Shown: positions 24,100 to 35,887 of the stretch, piece by piece
Numbering within the stretch: position 1 is the stretch's first letter
Layout of the letters: each line of letters begins with the position of its first letter
Assembly (NCBI GenBank): GCA_951799425.1
Contig: OX637396.1
Location: forward strand, 34,030,701 to 34,094,700
Origin: Ilex aquifolium
Lineage: Eukaryota > Streptophyta > Magnoliopsida > Aquifoliales > Aquifoliaceae
Length of the DNA stretch: 64,000 bases
Reading direction: 5' to 3'
Notes under the pieces: model-generated
The model's input: the letters and a program-made list of their open reading frames with translations, nothing else
The model's database searches: none
What the model was told of the DNA's origin: nothing
Program-made: the position numbers and the translations under genes

Positions 24100-26982
24100 C
24101 AATCCCAAGAGAACCCTAGAGGTCAACATGTTGTTGAGTCGTCGGAGCCCTTAAGAGAGAGTTGTGAGTAACTCAAAGCAGTCACCACCCTTCGAAGTGG
24201 CAAGGAAATTGATAAGACCATTGTGTCAAAGGCCTCACCCAAGGTCACATTGCCAAATGAAAAAGAGACCAACGGTGACACCGACGAGAGTGAGGTGAGT
24301 GAAAAGAAAAAAAGTGAGGTGGTTGAGAAAGAAAAATTGATTGATGAAAGTGTGCTTGTTTCTCCTATTCCTGCTCATTTTCCTAATCGTTTGAAGCCAC
24401 CTGTCAAGGTAGCTAATTATGCTGATATACTTGAAATGTTTAAGCAGGTGAAGATCAACATCCCACTCCTTGATTCCATAAAGCAAATTCCATCATGTGC
24501 AAAGATCTTGAATGACTTATGCACGGTAAAGAGGAGGTTGAATGTCCACAAGAAATCATTCCTTACCGAGCAAGTGAGCTTGATTTTGATGACAAACACT
24601 CCTCCGAAGTTTAAAGACCTCGGCTGTCCCACCATTGCCATAACCATAGGAAATTGCCGGGTGGAGCATACCCTCCTTGATTTGGGGGCTAGTGTGAACC
24701 TCCTTCCATACTCGGTGTACCAATAACTTCAGCTCAAAGAATTGAAGCCTACTCCAATCACGTTTCAACTGGCAGACCGTAGTGTCCGAACACCAGGGGG
24801 AGTAGTTGAGGATGTCTTAGTGCAAGTTGATAAATTTTATTTTCTTGTTGATTTTATTGTGCTTGACACTCACCCAGTTGCAAATCTTAGCTCCCAAATC
24901 CCTGTAATACTTGGTAGACCTTTTCTTGCCACATCTAATGCTGTGATCAACTGCAGGAACGGTCTTATGAAGCTAGCATTTGGGAACATGACTATGGATC
25001 TCAATGTGTTCAACTTGTCCAAGCAACCGGGGGATGATGAGGAGATGCACGAAGTCAATAGGATTGATACCTTGGTAGAGGAACACTTAGAGTTAATGAA
25101 TACCTTCAAGTTGGAAGAGGAGAGATTTGTTGTTATGATCGAGTTTGATGAGAAAGAGGATTTGGAGAGCTTGAAAGGGGTAGACAAATGGATCCCTACA
25201 TTTGAGAAGCTTCCACTTCAAGAAAAGAAGATCTTTCCATCGGATGTACAAAAACCCGTGTTGGAATTGAAGCCATTGCCATCTCATCTTAAGTATGCAT
25301 ATCTTAGGGAGGATAAGATCTTTCCGGTGGTGATTAGCTCAACCTTAGATCCAAAGCAAGAAGAAGATCTCTTGGAAGTGTTGAGGAGACATAAGGGGGC
25401 GATTGGTTGGACAATTGCCAACATCAAAGGTATAAGCCCCATAATTTGCACACACCGAATCTATTTTGAAGACGACTCCAAGCCGTCTCGACAACCACAA
25501 AGAAGGTTGAACCCAATCATGAAGGATGTGGTGAGAGACGAGGTCTTAAAGCTACTTGACGTGGGCATCATCTTTCCAATTGCCGATAGTAAGTGGGTTA
25601 GCCCCACGCAAGTAGTCCTCAAGAAGTCGTCAGTCACCGTGGTAGCAAATGAGGATAATGAGCTTATTCCAACAAGGGTGATCACCGGATGGAGAGTATG
25701 CATTGACTATCGCAAGTTCAATGCATGCACAAGAAAAGACCATTTTCCATTGTCATTCCTCGACCAAGTGTTGGAACGAATAGTGGGTCATTTATTCTAT
25801 TGCTTCTTAGATGGATATTCCGGCTACAATCAAATCGAGATTGAATTGGAAGATCAGGAGAAGACCACCTTCACTTGTCCCTACGGTACATTTGCCTACC
25901 GTCGCATGCCTTTTGGGCTATGTAATGCCCCAGGGACTTTTCAACATTGCATGATGGGGATCTTCAGTGACATGGTGGAGAAGATAGTAAAGGTCTTTAT
26001 GGATGACTTTTCAGTGTTCGAGGATTCATTTGAAGGATGTCTGGGAAATTTAGAGAAAGTTCTAGAGAGATGCGAGGAAAAGAACTTAGTCCTCAATTGG
26101 GAGAAGTGTCACTTCATGGTGATGGAGGGAATTGTTCTCGGCCATATAGCTTCGACAAAGGGTATCGAAGTTGAAAAATCAAAGGTGGAGGCCATCTCCA
26201 ACCTCCCTGCGCCAAGAGTCGTCAAGGATATCAGGTTGTTTCTGGGCCATGCTGGTTTTTACCGTCACTTCATTAAAAATTTTAGTGCGTTGGCCCGACC
26301 TTTGACTAATTTATTATCTAAAGATGTCTCATTCGAGTGGTCGGATAGTTGTGAGGCATCTTTTACAAAACTCAAAAGCATGCTTACCACACCTCTAATT
26401 ATGCGACCACCAAAATGGGATTTACCTTTTAAGCTTATGTGCGACGCAAGTGATTAAGCGGTCGGTGCAGTGCTCGGTCAAAGAGAGGATAATAGACCTC
26501 ATGTAATATACTACGGTAGCAAAACTCTTAATGAAGCTAAAATGAATTATACCACCACAGAAAAAGAGTTGCTAGCAGTAGTATTTGCATTAGATAAATT
26601 TCAGTCTTACATCATTGGTTCACCAATAGTTGTTTATACTGACCATTCTGCTTTAAAGTATTTGTTTTCTAAGCAGGATGCCAAATCGAGACTTATCAGG
26701 TGGATCCTCCTACTCCAAGAATTCAATCTTACAATCAAAGACAAGAAAGGAGTGCAGAACGTGGTGGCAGACCATTTATCTCGACTGGTGGTGCAAGAGA
26801 CCAATGAGCACATTTCTATCCCAGATTATTTTCCTGATGAGCAATTGCTTTCAATTCATTCTGTGTGTCCTTGGTATGCTGACATATGTAATTATCTTGC
26901 AACATGACAAATACTACCGCAGTGGAGCCCAGAGGATCGAAGGAGATTTATGGCGGATGTGAAGTACTTTTACTTCGACAAC
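24100..26982 (+). pseudogene. pol: Athila pol: protease, reverse transcriptase, RNase H (interrupted by nested element)
   Basis: The aspartic protease has the DLGASVNLLP active-site run (about 24680-24710). After a TAA at 24724-24726 the frame continues with ILGRPFLAT. The reverse transcriptase has WRVCIDYRKFNA, YSGYNQIEIE, MPFGLCNAPGTFQ and the FMDD catalytic box (about 25650-26200). RNase H has CDASD, a TAA at 26455-26457, and TDHSALKYL. A TGA at 26905-26907 follows. The inner chromovirus is inserted at 26988 in the linker before integrase. Several stops are C-to-T or G-to-A type changes, consistent with decay of methylated cytosines. Confidence 0.92.
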
Positions 26983-26987
26983 CCATA

Positions 26988-27316
26988 TGATAGGAATCGG
27001 ATTATATTTCGTTATAGTAGGCGTAGACGTAGGGATTATGAGTTATTTGTCATTTTATTTTTCAGGGACTTAGTTATCATTTTGATTATTTATTTATTTT
27101 AGGGTTTGTGATCTCCTTATATATATAGGATTTGTGAACTCCTTATATATATAGGGGATGCATATTTGTTGTAGGATACTTTTGATTGTTATTGATTATT
27201 GATATTGAATCATTCTTCCTCAAATTCTCTCTTTGTCTAATCCCCTTCTTCTTCTTTTCTCATCTCCTTCTTCTTCCCTTCTCATCCCTAATTCTTCTTC
27301 ACTACAATCTACATCA
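26988..27316 (+). repeat. Chromovirus 5' LTR
   Basis: TGATAGGAATCGG to TCTACATCA, 329 bp. It contains a duplicated TATA-like segment (CCTTATATATATAG twice, about 27115-27155) and a CT-rich downstream part. Confidence 0.95.
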
Positions 27317-27319
27317 ATT

Positions 27320-27331
27320 TGGTATCAGAGC
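27320..27331 (+). other. Primer-binding site, initiator tRNA-Met
   Basis: TGGTATCAGAGC begins 4 bp after the 5' LTR and is the standard plant tRNA-iMet PBS. Confidence 0.93.
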
Positions 27332-27369
27332 CCAACTTCGATTCGTACAAATCATAAAAATCTCAGCAA

Positions 27370-27505
27370 CACTGTTCATCGAAAAAAAAAAACTGTTCAT
27401 CCATGCACTGTTCATCGCAGAAAATACTATTCATCCGTGCAATGTTAATCGCAGAAGTACTGTTCATCGCAGAAAATACTGTTCATCGGCACTGTTCATC
27501 GAGTC
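27370..27505 (+). repeat. ACTGTTCATCGCAG-type tandem repeats in the 5' leader
   Basis: Six or seven imperfect copies of ACTGTTCATCGCAGAAAATA lie in the leader between the PBS and gag, with variable spacers. They produce no long frame. They could be a structured leader element (packaging or translation), which is inference. Confidence 0.75.
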
Positions 27506-28077
27506 AGCCAAACATCCCACTATCCAGGTATAAAAAAAAAAAAAAAACCAGAAATCAAATGTCTAAGCAGCAGAAAAAAAAAAAAAATTTCAAAAAATTT
27601 CAGAAATACCATCCAGAAGTTTCAGAATTGCAGAAACATCCCCAGCAGATTTAGACAATTATAGAAACATCACCTAGAAGTTCCATAAATTGCAGAAACA
27701 CCCCAGAAAGTTCCAGAGTTTGTCGGATCATTCTTTAAATTGTCAAGTAGCCACTTAGAGTTGAATCCAACACCAGGTACGAGTTCTCTTCGTTGAGAAT
27801 TGGTGACTAATATTTATATTTGTTGGTAAGTCCAAAAAAAAATAAATTTCTTACCTAAACTTTATTTGTTGTTTTCCCACACACCACCGTCATAAATTAG
27901 CTTGCCCAATTCCTTGTTAAACCCATTGTTACTTGTATCACGTTTATTTGAATCTCTTCATAATAAACTTGTTCTTATGTGTGGCCATTCGCATTGATTT
28001 ATAATTTTTATTACTTAGTTTAATTTTTAGTCTAGTCGGTATTTTACAATTAGCCCAAATTTTACATTACATTCACT

Positions 28078-30840
28078 ATGACCCTTCGTGAGCTTTCAGA
28101 GTCCCATACTGCACTGGAACAAAAATTTGAGACCCTCACCATTGATATGACCGACACTAAACAATCAGTCGACTTGTTACGTGAGGAAGTTAAAGGAATG
28201 GGGCAACAACTTTCTCAAGTTACTACTCAACTAGCCCAATTGACTAAGTTTATGGAAAAACGACCAATAGAGTATGACCAGGGTGAGTCACCAGTTTCAC
28301 CTAAGTTTAGACAGACACACCATGGTAGGCACCTGCCTCTCCCGATAGATCCTACTGACTCATGTCAAGGTGTCCTACCCACTCCGCAGGTAGCTCAGGG
28401 GAGCCGAGTTCAGTGTCCAGATAGGAGGCCACCTCCTAATACCGCTTTTGGACGAAACGTAGGTCGTAGGAATTTTTAGGAGGACCCCGCTGAGGTAGTC
28501 ATGTCTGACTATTCAGTAGAGGGTGATATGGATGGTTATCGTGAGCCCTTCCGACCACGTGTCAGATACCATAGGTCTCCCCCTCCGCGTTACCATAATC
28601 CTCGACATAGGCATGTCCATGACGAATCTAGAGATATCACACAAAGAGTCAAAGTGAACGCTCCTAGTTTTGATGGTAGGTTAGATCCTGTTGTTTTCTT
28701 AGATTGGTTGGATGACATGGATGACTATTTTGATTGGTATGATATGTCTGATAACCATCGGGTTCGTTTTGCCAAAATGAAACTCGTTGGTTCGGCTAAG
28801 AGATATTGGCAGGGAGTCCAACGAGACCAAGAGCGCTTAGAGGGACAACCCATTACTTTATGGGCTGAGATGAAACAAAAACTGCGAGATAAATATCTCC
28901 CTAGTTACTATAAGCGCCAACTCTTGGACAAGTGGATGAACTTGCGTCAATTGACCTCGAGTGTGACTGATTACCTAGCTCGATTTGAAGAGCTCTTTCT
29001 GAGATGTGACATAAAGGAAGAACCTTGGGTAACAGTTACAAAATTCATTAATGGCTTGAGACCTGAGATTAAGAGAGAGATTAACTTACACTCTCCTGAA
29101 ACGGTTGAGGAAACATATTTTAATGCCTTAGAGATTGAACAATACCTTAGGCCACACTTTCAGCGTCGCATGGCTCCTCAAACCGGAGAATCTCAACCAT
29201 TAAAGTCAGTCCCATTTGATAAGTCTCGAGGCATCACCCAGTCAGGACCTGCCACATCCAGGGGTAACACTTACCCCAACTTGAGAGGTAATACCACTAG
29301 GGGTCGAGATTCTACACTCACGGGCTCTCGCCAGGATAGTTCTTTCATAGAGTGTCACCGTTGTCATGACAAGGGTCATATTGCTTCACAGTGCCCTCAG
29401 CGTACCTTGACCATTGACCAGGGGTTAGGGAATTCACTTGACGGAGAGGATGTTGACCAAGAAGTTGATCCTTTAGATGAGGAACCCCTAGAGTTACTAG
29501 ATGAAGGTGATGAAGAATGGCAGAACGATAACACCCGTGTCAGTGTGATGCGATGCATCTTATCCACCCCTTTAGACAACGAAGCATGGAAACACACCAG
29601 CATTTTCCATACTCTAGTCCGATGTGGGGGTCAAGTTTGCAAGGTCGTCATTGATGGGGGAAGTTCATTGAATGTCATCTCTAAGTCGGTTGTAGCTCAA
29701 TTGCAGCTTAAGCCAGAGACACACCCACAACCTTACAAGGTTGCATGGGTTGACAAGACCTCCTTACCAGTCTCACAGAGATGTTTGGTCCCTATTCAGA
29801 TGGGTGACTATTCAGATCATATATGGTGTGATGTCTTACCCATGGATGTCGCTCATGTCTTGTTAGGTCGCCCGTGGCTGTTTGATCTAGATGTGACAAA
29901 CTATGGGAGTGAAAATACCTATGTTTTTAAGCACAAGGGGAAAACCATCAAGTTAAAACCTGCAAAACCCTCAGAAGGTAATAATTCAAAGCCTAAGTCA
30001 TCTTCCCAAACAATTCACAAGAAAGACCTTCACATCTTGACCCATAGGGAATTTGAAAAAGAGAGAAAAGAGTCTGGCATAGTGGTAGCTCTAGTTGTCA
30101 AAGAAGTTTTACAGCATCCTTTGGAATCTAAAGACGATCTTTTACCTGAGGTTGATAGTCTATTAAGAGAGTTCCACGATGTGATTCTTGAGGAACTACC
30201 CGATGAGTTGCCACCAATGAGAGATGTTCAGCATGCTATTGACTTAGTTCCAGGATCTCAGTTGCCTAATCTTCCCCATTATCGTATGAATCCCATTGAG
30301 CGTGCTGAACTCCAAAGGCAAGTAGAGGGACTCTTGCAAAAAGGGTCTGTTCGTCATAGTCTTAGTCCATGTGCTGTCCCTGCTTTGTTGACCCCTAAAA
30401 AAGATGGCTCTTGGAGAATGTGTGTTGATAGCCGTGCCATTAACAAAATTACAATCAAGTATCGATTTCCTATACCGAGACTTGAAGATATGCTTGACCT
30501 TTTGGCCGGTGCACTTTGGTTCTCCAAAATAGATTTGCGCGGTGGTTATCATCAAATCCAAATTAGACTAGGAGATGAATGGAAAATCGCCTTTAAAACC
30601 CAGGATGGACTTTATGAGTGGTTGGTCATGCCTTTTGGATTGTCTAATGCACCTAGCACATTTATGAGGGTTATGACTCAGATATTGCGTCTTTTCCTAG
30701 GGAAATTTGTGGTGGTTTATTTTGATGACATCTTGATCTACAGTCGGTCTAAAGAAGAGCACTTAGATCATCTTCGACAGGTTTTTCAGACATTACATGT
30801 GGAAAAATTCTATGCAAACCTTAAGACGTGCTCCTTTATG
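28078..30840 (+). pseudogene. gag-pol: Chromovirus gag-protease-RT, interrupted
   Basis: The frame starts MTLRELSESHTALEQKFETL with a coiled-coil-like N-terminus and meets TAG at 28477-28479. It continues in the same frame from 28480: gag core (APSFDGRLDPVVFLDWLDDM, FAKMKLVGSAKRYWQG), CCHC knuckle CHRCHDKGHIASQC (about 29350-29395), protease VIDGGSSLNVIS (about 29650), and RT with WRMCVDSRAINKI, FSKIDLRGGYHQI, MPFGLSNAPSTFM and YFDDILIYS (about 30410-30750). A frameshift at about 30835-30845 ends this frame. Confidence 0.93.
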
Positions 30841-30841
30841 A

Positions 30842-33087
30842 GTGTTTTTTCTTGGATTTGTTATTTCTACGCATGGTATTGCAGCTGACCCCGAGAAAAT
30901 TCGTGCTATTAGGAATTGGCCAGTGCCACAAACAATTTCTGAGGTTCAAAGTTTCCATGGTTTGGCCACCTTCTATAGACGATTTATTAAGGGGTTTAGT
31001 TCCATTATGGCTCCCATCACAGAGTGCATGAAAAAAGGGGAGTTTTAATGGACTCTTGCTGCAACTAGAGCCTTTCAAGAAGTGAAGCACAAGATGACAG
31101 AGGCACCCATCCTTCGACACCCAGATTTTTCTAAGGTGTTTGAGGTTGCTTGTGATGCATCTAGTGTAGGGATAGGTGGAGTTTTGAGTCAAGAGGGTCA
31201 TCCTATTGCTTACTTCAGCGAAAAACTCAATGAAGCTAAACAACGATACTCTACATATGACAAAGAGTTCTACGCTGTGGTACAAGCTCTCTGCCATTGG
31301 AGGTGTTATCTATTGTCATCTGAGTTTGTGTTATATTCTGATCATCAGGCATTAAAATACCTTCAGTCCTAGAGAAAATTGAGTGTTAAGCACATTAAGT
31401 GGGTTGAGTTCCTTCAGGAGTATACTTTTGTTCTTCACCACCGAGTGGGCATTGAAAACAAGCCTGCGGATGCTCTTAGCCGTGTAGTTGTTGTTTTATA
31501 GACTATGAGTGTCCATGTGATTGGTTTTGATAGGATTAGGGATGAGTATGCCTCTTGTCCTGACTTTAGTATCATTTTTCAGGATGTTCAGGCTGGTAAC
31601 CGGTATGAGTACATTGATTTCCTCCTTAGAGATGGTTATTTGTTTAGAGGGTCGCGCTTATGCATTCCCCGTACTTCACTTAGGGATTTCCTGATTTGGG
31701 AATTACATGCTGGAGGTCTGGCAGGCCATTTTGGTAGGGATAAGACGTTTGCACTTGTTGATGATAGGTTTTATTGACCCACTTTGAGGCGTGATATTAT
31801 TAGGATAGTGTCACAGTGTCGCACTTGTCAGTTAGCAAAGTTAGGAAACAAAACACTGGGTTGTACACACCATTACCAGTTCCACACACACCATGGAGAG
31901 ACCTTAGTATGGACTTTGTCTTAGGCTTGCCTAAAACAGCCCGTAATCATGATTCCATTCTAGTTGTCGTGGATAGGTTTTCTAAGATGGCCCATTTCAT
32001 TCCTTGCACTAAGTCTACTGATGCCTCACATGTAGCAAAGTTATTTTTTAGAGAGGTCGTTCGACTACATGGGTTGCCTATTTCCATTGTGTCTGATAGA
32101 GATGTCAAATTTGTAAGTTATTTTTGGAAGACACTTTGGAAACTCTTTGGAACTAATCTTAAGTTTTCCTCTGCCTTTGATGGTCAAACTGAGGTTGTAA
32201 ATCGTAGCTTGGGAGATTTGCGTAGGTGTCTAGTGCGTGAGAAGATGGGAAATTGGGATTTGTTGTTGCCTACTGCTGAATTTGCCTATAACAACTCCAT
32301 TAACAGGTCGACTGGTAGATCCCCTTTTGAGATTGTTTATGGTCATTCCCCTAGACAACCTATTGACTTATTACCTTTACCTCCTGATTCCCGCCCTTCA
32401 CACTTAGCCGAAGCTTTTGCCCAGCATATTCATGACTTGCATGCCGATATAAGATAGAAAATTATATTAAGTAATGAGAATTATAAATTGGCTGCAGATG
32501 TTCACCGTAGGAATAAAGAATTTACTGTGGGAGATTATGTCGTGATTCGTGTGCGTCCTGAACGTTACCCTAAAAATTCTTTCAAAAAGTTACATGCTCG
32601 AGCCACTGGCCCTTTTCGTATTCTTCGTAAGCTTGGACCTAATGCATATCACCTTGACTTACCTTCGAATATGAGTATTAGTCCTATTTTCAATGTGGAG
32701 GACTTGTTTCCTTATCATGGTACTTTTGAGCCTCCTATATTGCCAGCAGGTGTTCCTACAGGTGGAGTTGCTTCATCATCAGTATCACCTACAGTTCATA
32801 TTCTTCCACCGTTTCCACCACAGCTGCATGACCAGATTGCAGATGTACTTGACGATCAGATTGTGGGCTCCTCAGATGGAGGTTATCGTCGTTATCTTGT
32901 TCGGTGGAGAGATCGTCCAGAGACTGATGATTCATGGATCACTGAGGAGGAGTTTTGTCGGCTTGACCCTGGTCTTTTAGAGCATTATCATGATCGTATC
33001 TCTCCGGAGGCGAGTTCTTTTCAGCCGGGGAGAAATGATAGGAATCGGATTATATTTCGTTATAGTAGGCGTAAACGTAGGGATTAG
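30842..33087 (+). pseudogene. pol: Chromovirus RNase H, integrase and chromodomain, interrupted
   Basis: After the frameshift the frame reads [26 protein letters not shown] and SDHQALKYLQ (RNase H). It then shows the integrase zinc-binding part (SQCRTCQLAK), the integrase core Asp residues in LSMDFVLGLP and VSDRDVKF, and Glu in DGQTEVVNR. A GPY-type module (KKLHARATGPFRIL) follows, and a C-terminal chromodomain (RRYLVRWRDRPETDDSWITE). Lesions: TAA at 31046, TAG at 31370 and 31499, TGA at 31775, a one-base loss near 31848, TAG at 32455. A residue group normally present before DGQTE is missing. It is inactive. Confidence 0.92.
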
Positions 33088-33363
33088 GAGTTATTTGTCA
33101 TTTTATTTTTAGGGACTTAGTTGTCATTTTGATTATTTATTTATTTTAGGGTTTGTGATCTCCTTATATATATAGGATTTGTGAACTCCTTATATATATA
33201 GGGGATACATATTTGTTGTAGGATACTTTTGATTATTATTGATTATTGATATTGAATCCTTCTTCCTCAAATTCTCTCTCTGTCTTATCCCCTTCTTCTT
33301 CTTTTCTCATCTCTTTCTTCTTCCCTTCTCATCCCTAATTCTTCCTTACTACGATCTACATCA
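33036..33363 (+). repeat. Chromovirus 3' LTR
   Basis: 328 bp, TGATAGGAATCGG to CGATCTACATCA. It overlaps the end of the polyprotein frame, which stops inside the LTR at 33087. The target duplication CCATA follows. Confidence 0.95.
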
Positions 33364-33368
33364 CCATA

Positions 33369-34605
33369 CCTGTTCAAATACTGCCCTGACCAAGTCATGA
33401 GGAGATGCGTACCGGAGAATGAACATCGAGATGTCCTGGCATTTTGCCATTCACAAGCATGTTGTGGCCACTTCTCAGCAAAGAAAACATCGGCAAAGAT
33501 CTTACATTCAGGTTTTTACTGGCCCTCTCTGATTAAGGATTGTATGTCATTTTGTAAGGAATGTGATAGATGCCAACGTTTGGGTAGTGTGACCCGAAGG
33601 AACATAATGCCCCTCTCCCCTGTACTTGTTATAGAAATATTCGATTGTTGGGGCATCGACTTCATAGGTCCCTTCCCTATGTCGTTTGGCTACCTATACA
33701 TTCTACTGGCAGTGGACTACGTGTCCAAATGGGTGGAGGCTATCCCAACCAAGACTAATGACCACCGGGTTGTGGTCAAATTCTTGAAAGAGAACATCTT
33801 TTCGAGGTTTAGGATGCCTTGTGCGATGATAAGTGATGGTGGATCACATTTCTGTAATAGGCCATTTGCATCTTTGATGTACAAATACGGTGTCACCCAT
33901 AAGGTATCCACTGCATACCACCCATAAACCAATGGCCAAGCCGAGTTGGCCAATAGGGAGATCAAAAACATTTTGAAAAAAACGGTTAACCCAAATAGGA
34001 AAGATTGGTCAGACAGGCTGATTGATGCCCTATGGGCTTACCGCACCGCTGATAAGACTGTCTTAGGCATGTCTCCCTATCGGCTCGTCTATGGAAAGGC
34101 TTGCCATTTGTCAGTTGAGATGGAACACAAGGCCTATTAGGCCATAAAGACTTTGAATTTCAATTTAAGAATGGCCGGAGAACATAGGAAGCTACAATTA
34201 AATGAATTGGAAGAGATTAGAAGAGATGCGTATGAGAGCTCTAAAATTTCAAAAGAGAGGGCTAAGATCTTTCATGACAAATCCATTGTACAGAAGTCAT
34301 TCGAGCCCGGCCAAAAAGTGCTCTTGTACAACTCTCGTCTCTCGATTTTCCAAGGCAAACTCCGATCCCGTTGGGATGACCCCTATCATGTCAAGCTGGC
34401 CTACCCTAATGGAGCTGTGGAAGTCACAAACCCTGAGAATGGCCAGACATTCAAGGTCAATGGCCAAAGACTTAAGTCATTTTTCAAGGGTTTTGAAGAA
34501 CAAGGAGTGGAGGAGGACTTGACGGATCCGGTATATCCGAAATTCGTGGAGGAATTACCAGTTTTTATGCTTTTTAGTGTACAGTCTTTTTATTTGCTCA
34601 TATGA
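33369..34605 (+). pseudogene. pol: Athila integrase, interrupted
   Basis: This resumes the outer pol frame after the nested element. It has the HHCC zinc region (ACCGHFSAKKTSAKIL, CKECDRCQRLG), then integrase core Asp residues in WGIDFIGPFP and MISDGGSHFC and Glu in [12 protein letters not shown]. It ends in a C-terminal domain with FEPGQKVLLYNSRL and GAVEVTNPENGQTFKVNGQR. There are stops at 33925-33927 (TAA, before TNGQAE) and 34138-34140 (TAG), both consistent with single C-to-T or G-to-A changes. Confidence 0.92.
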
Positions 34606-34886
34606 TTTTTATTTTTCGTGTTACTTACTTGGTCGTATAGTATTTTTTTTTAGTTTTAGATACTGGTGCGTTGGTCAAAGCTCAAGTGCGACGTGTTCTC
34701 TAACCCTACTCATCTTTTTACTGTCCGTCATTGAATATCATATCTTTTGTTGCATTGAAGACAATGCATGAATCAAGTTGGGGGGTGAGGTGCACCATTT
34801 GCTTTCTACACCAGTTTTGTAGGAATATTCCGCGCGAATATTCGCGCTTGCCGACACTCATAAAAAAAAAACCCCCAATCCACTGG

Positions 34887-35000
34887 GATGCCTTTATAAG
34901 GCCTCCAACCTTTTTTCCCTTTTTCCCCCATCCACCGGTGTTGGCCCCCCTTCTTCTTCTTTTATTCTTTTCTTCTTCTTCGATGTTCTCTCTGTTCTCT
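34887..35000 (+). promoter_or_regulatory. Promoter-like segment inside the Athila element
   Basis: GCCTTTATAAGGCCTCC (TATA-like) is followed within about 30-40 bp by a long pyrimidine-rich tract (TTCTTCTTCTTTTATTC). This resembles a plant core promoter plus a CT-rich leader. It precedes the cryptic ORF by about 600 bp. Use as a promoter is inference. Confidence 0.3.
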
Positions 35001-35587
35001 GTAAAAACAACCCACCCCCTGCAAATCCATGACCATATATCCCGAAGACCCAGTCATTTGTTTAATAATTTGCCTTATATGTTTATATTTGTACATGAGT
35101 GCTCTTCTTCTACTCGCACTTAGGGTGAGGAGTTTCCAGCCTAACTCAGATCTCCCTAGAGATAATTAATTATTGTGTTTTGTTTGTAGGTTTCGGCAGA
35201 TGAACAGATCTCTACCTTACAACCTCATTTCCAAACTCCATACACTGGTAAATTCGAAACATTGGGGACAATGTTCAGTTTAGGTTGGGGGGTGTGATCT
35301 ACCAGTTCCAGTTTGTTCTAGTAAAAAAAAAAAAGTTATGTTTACTTTTATTCTAGATTGCGTATTTTTACTGTATTTTTGCTTATATTTCATGATCATA
35401 TCGAATGCAGCTTCAATCGTCTTTGTGACTGACAGACGTTAAAGAACCAGATAGTGAGTATTAAAGCTTAGAAAGCATGGATGTTAAACTTTTTTGGTTT
35501 AGTCTAGGAGTTCTACGCACTTTTCCATGTGATGTGCATACTGTGATCATAAGAAAAGCAAGACTGGTAAGGAATGCCGAAATCTAA

Positions 35588-35887
35588 GAAAAACAAGCGA
35601 AACTCCTCTGTGGCAGAAACACCTTTGCCAAACGCCACCGTGCCAAAAGGCTAGGTGCTTGTAAACAATGTGGTAGAGTCTTTCATGAGAAAAGATATAA
35701 CCAGTGTTCTGAACCAATTTTCGATCGTGCACTCAATCGATTAGACTGGATAGTGAATGAGCTGAGTAAGGATTACCCTGATACGCCATGCTATTCTGGT
35801 ACTTTGCTTAACCGGTTTGTGAGAGAGAAAATTGGGAGTGTCACTAGTTGTTCAAATGATATAGACACAAGCGATGACTCAGATTAG
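35588..35887 (+). pseudogene. Cryptic cysteine-rich ORF in Athila 3' region, unrecognised
   Basis: An open frame of 99 codons without its own ATG runs from just after a stop at 35585 to TAG at 35885. Its N-terminal third is basic and cysteine-rich (LLCGRNTFAKRH, then GACKQCGRVFHEKRYNQC) and resembles a zinc-binding module with a CxxC pair. The rest has LDWIVNELSKDY and LLNRFVREKIG and an acidic end (DTSDDSD). An ATG at 35574 opens a different frame (MPKSKKNKRNSS) that runs into a stop at 35652. A one-base indel could therefore have separated the start from the body. I do not recognise the family. Confidence 0.45.

Larger units (their letters stand above)
26988..33363 (+). mobile_element. Nested chromovirus-type Ty3/gypsy LTR retrotransposon
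   Basis: A 6376-bp element with LTRs of 329 and 328 bp and a perfect 5-bp target duplication CCATA (26983-26987 and 33364-33368). Its PBS matches initiator tRNA-Met and its purine-rich tract (GCCGGGGAGAAA) adjoins the 3' LTR. The polyprotein ends in a chromodomain, placing it among chromoviruses; size and LTR length fit the Reina/Galadriel range, which I do not separate. It inserted into the Athila pol gene in the same orientation. LTRs differ at about 12 positions plus one indel (near 4 percent). Confidence 0.96.
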
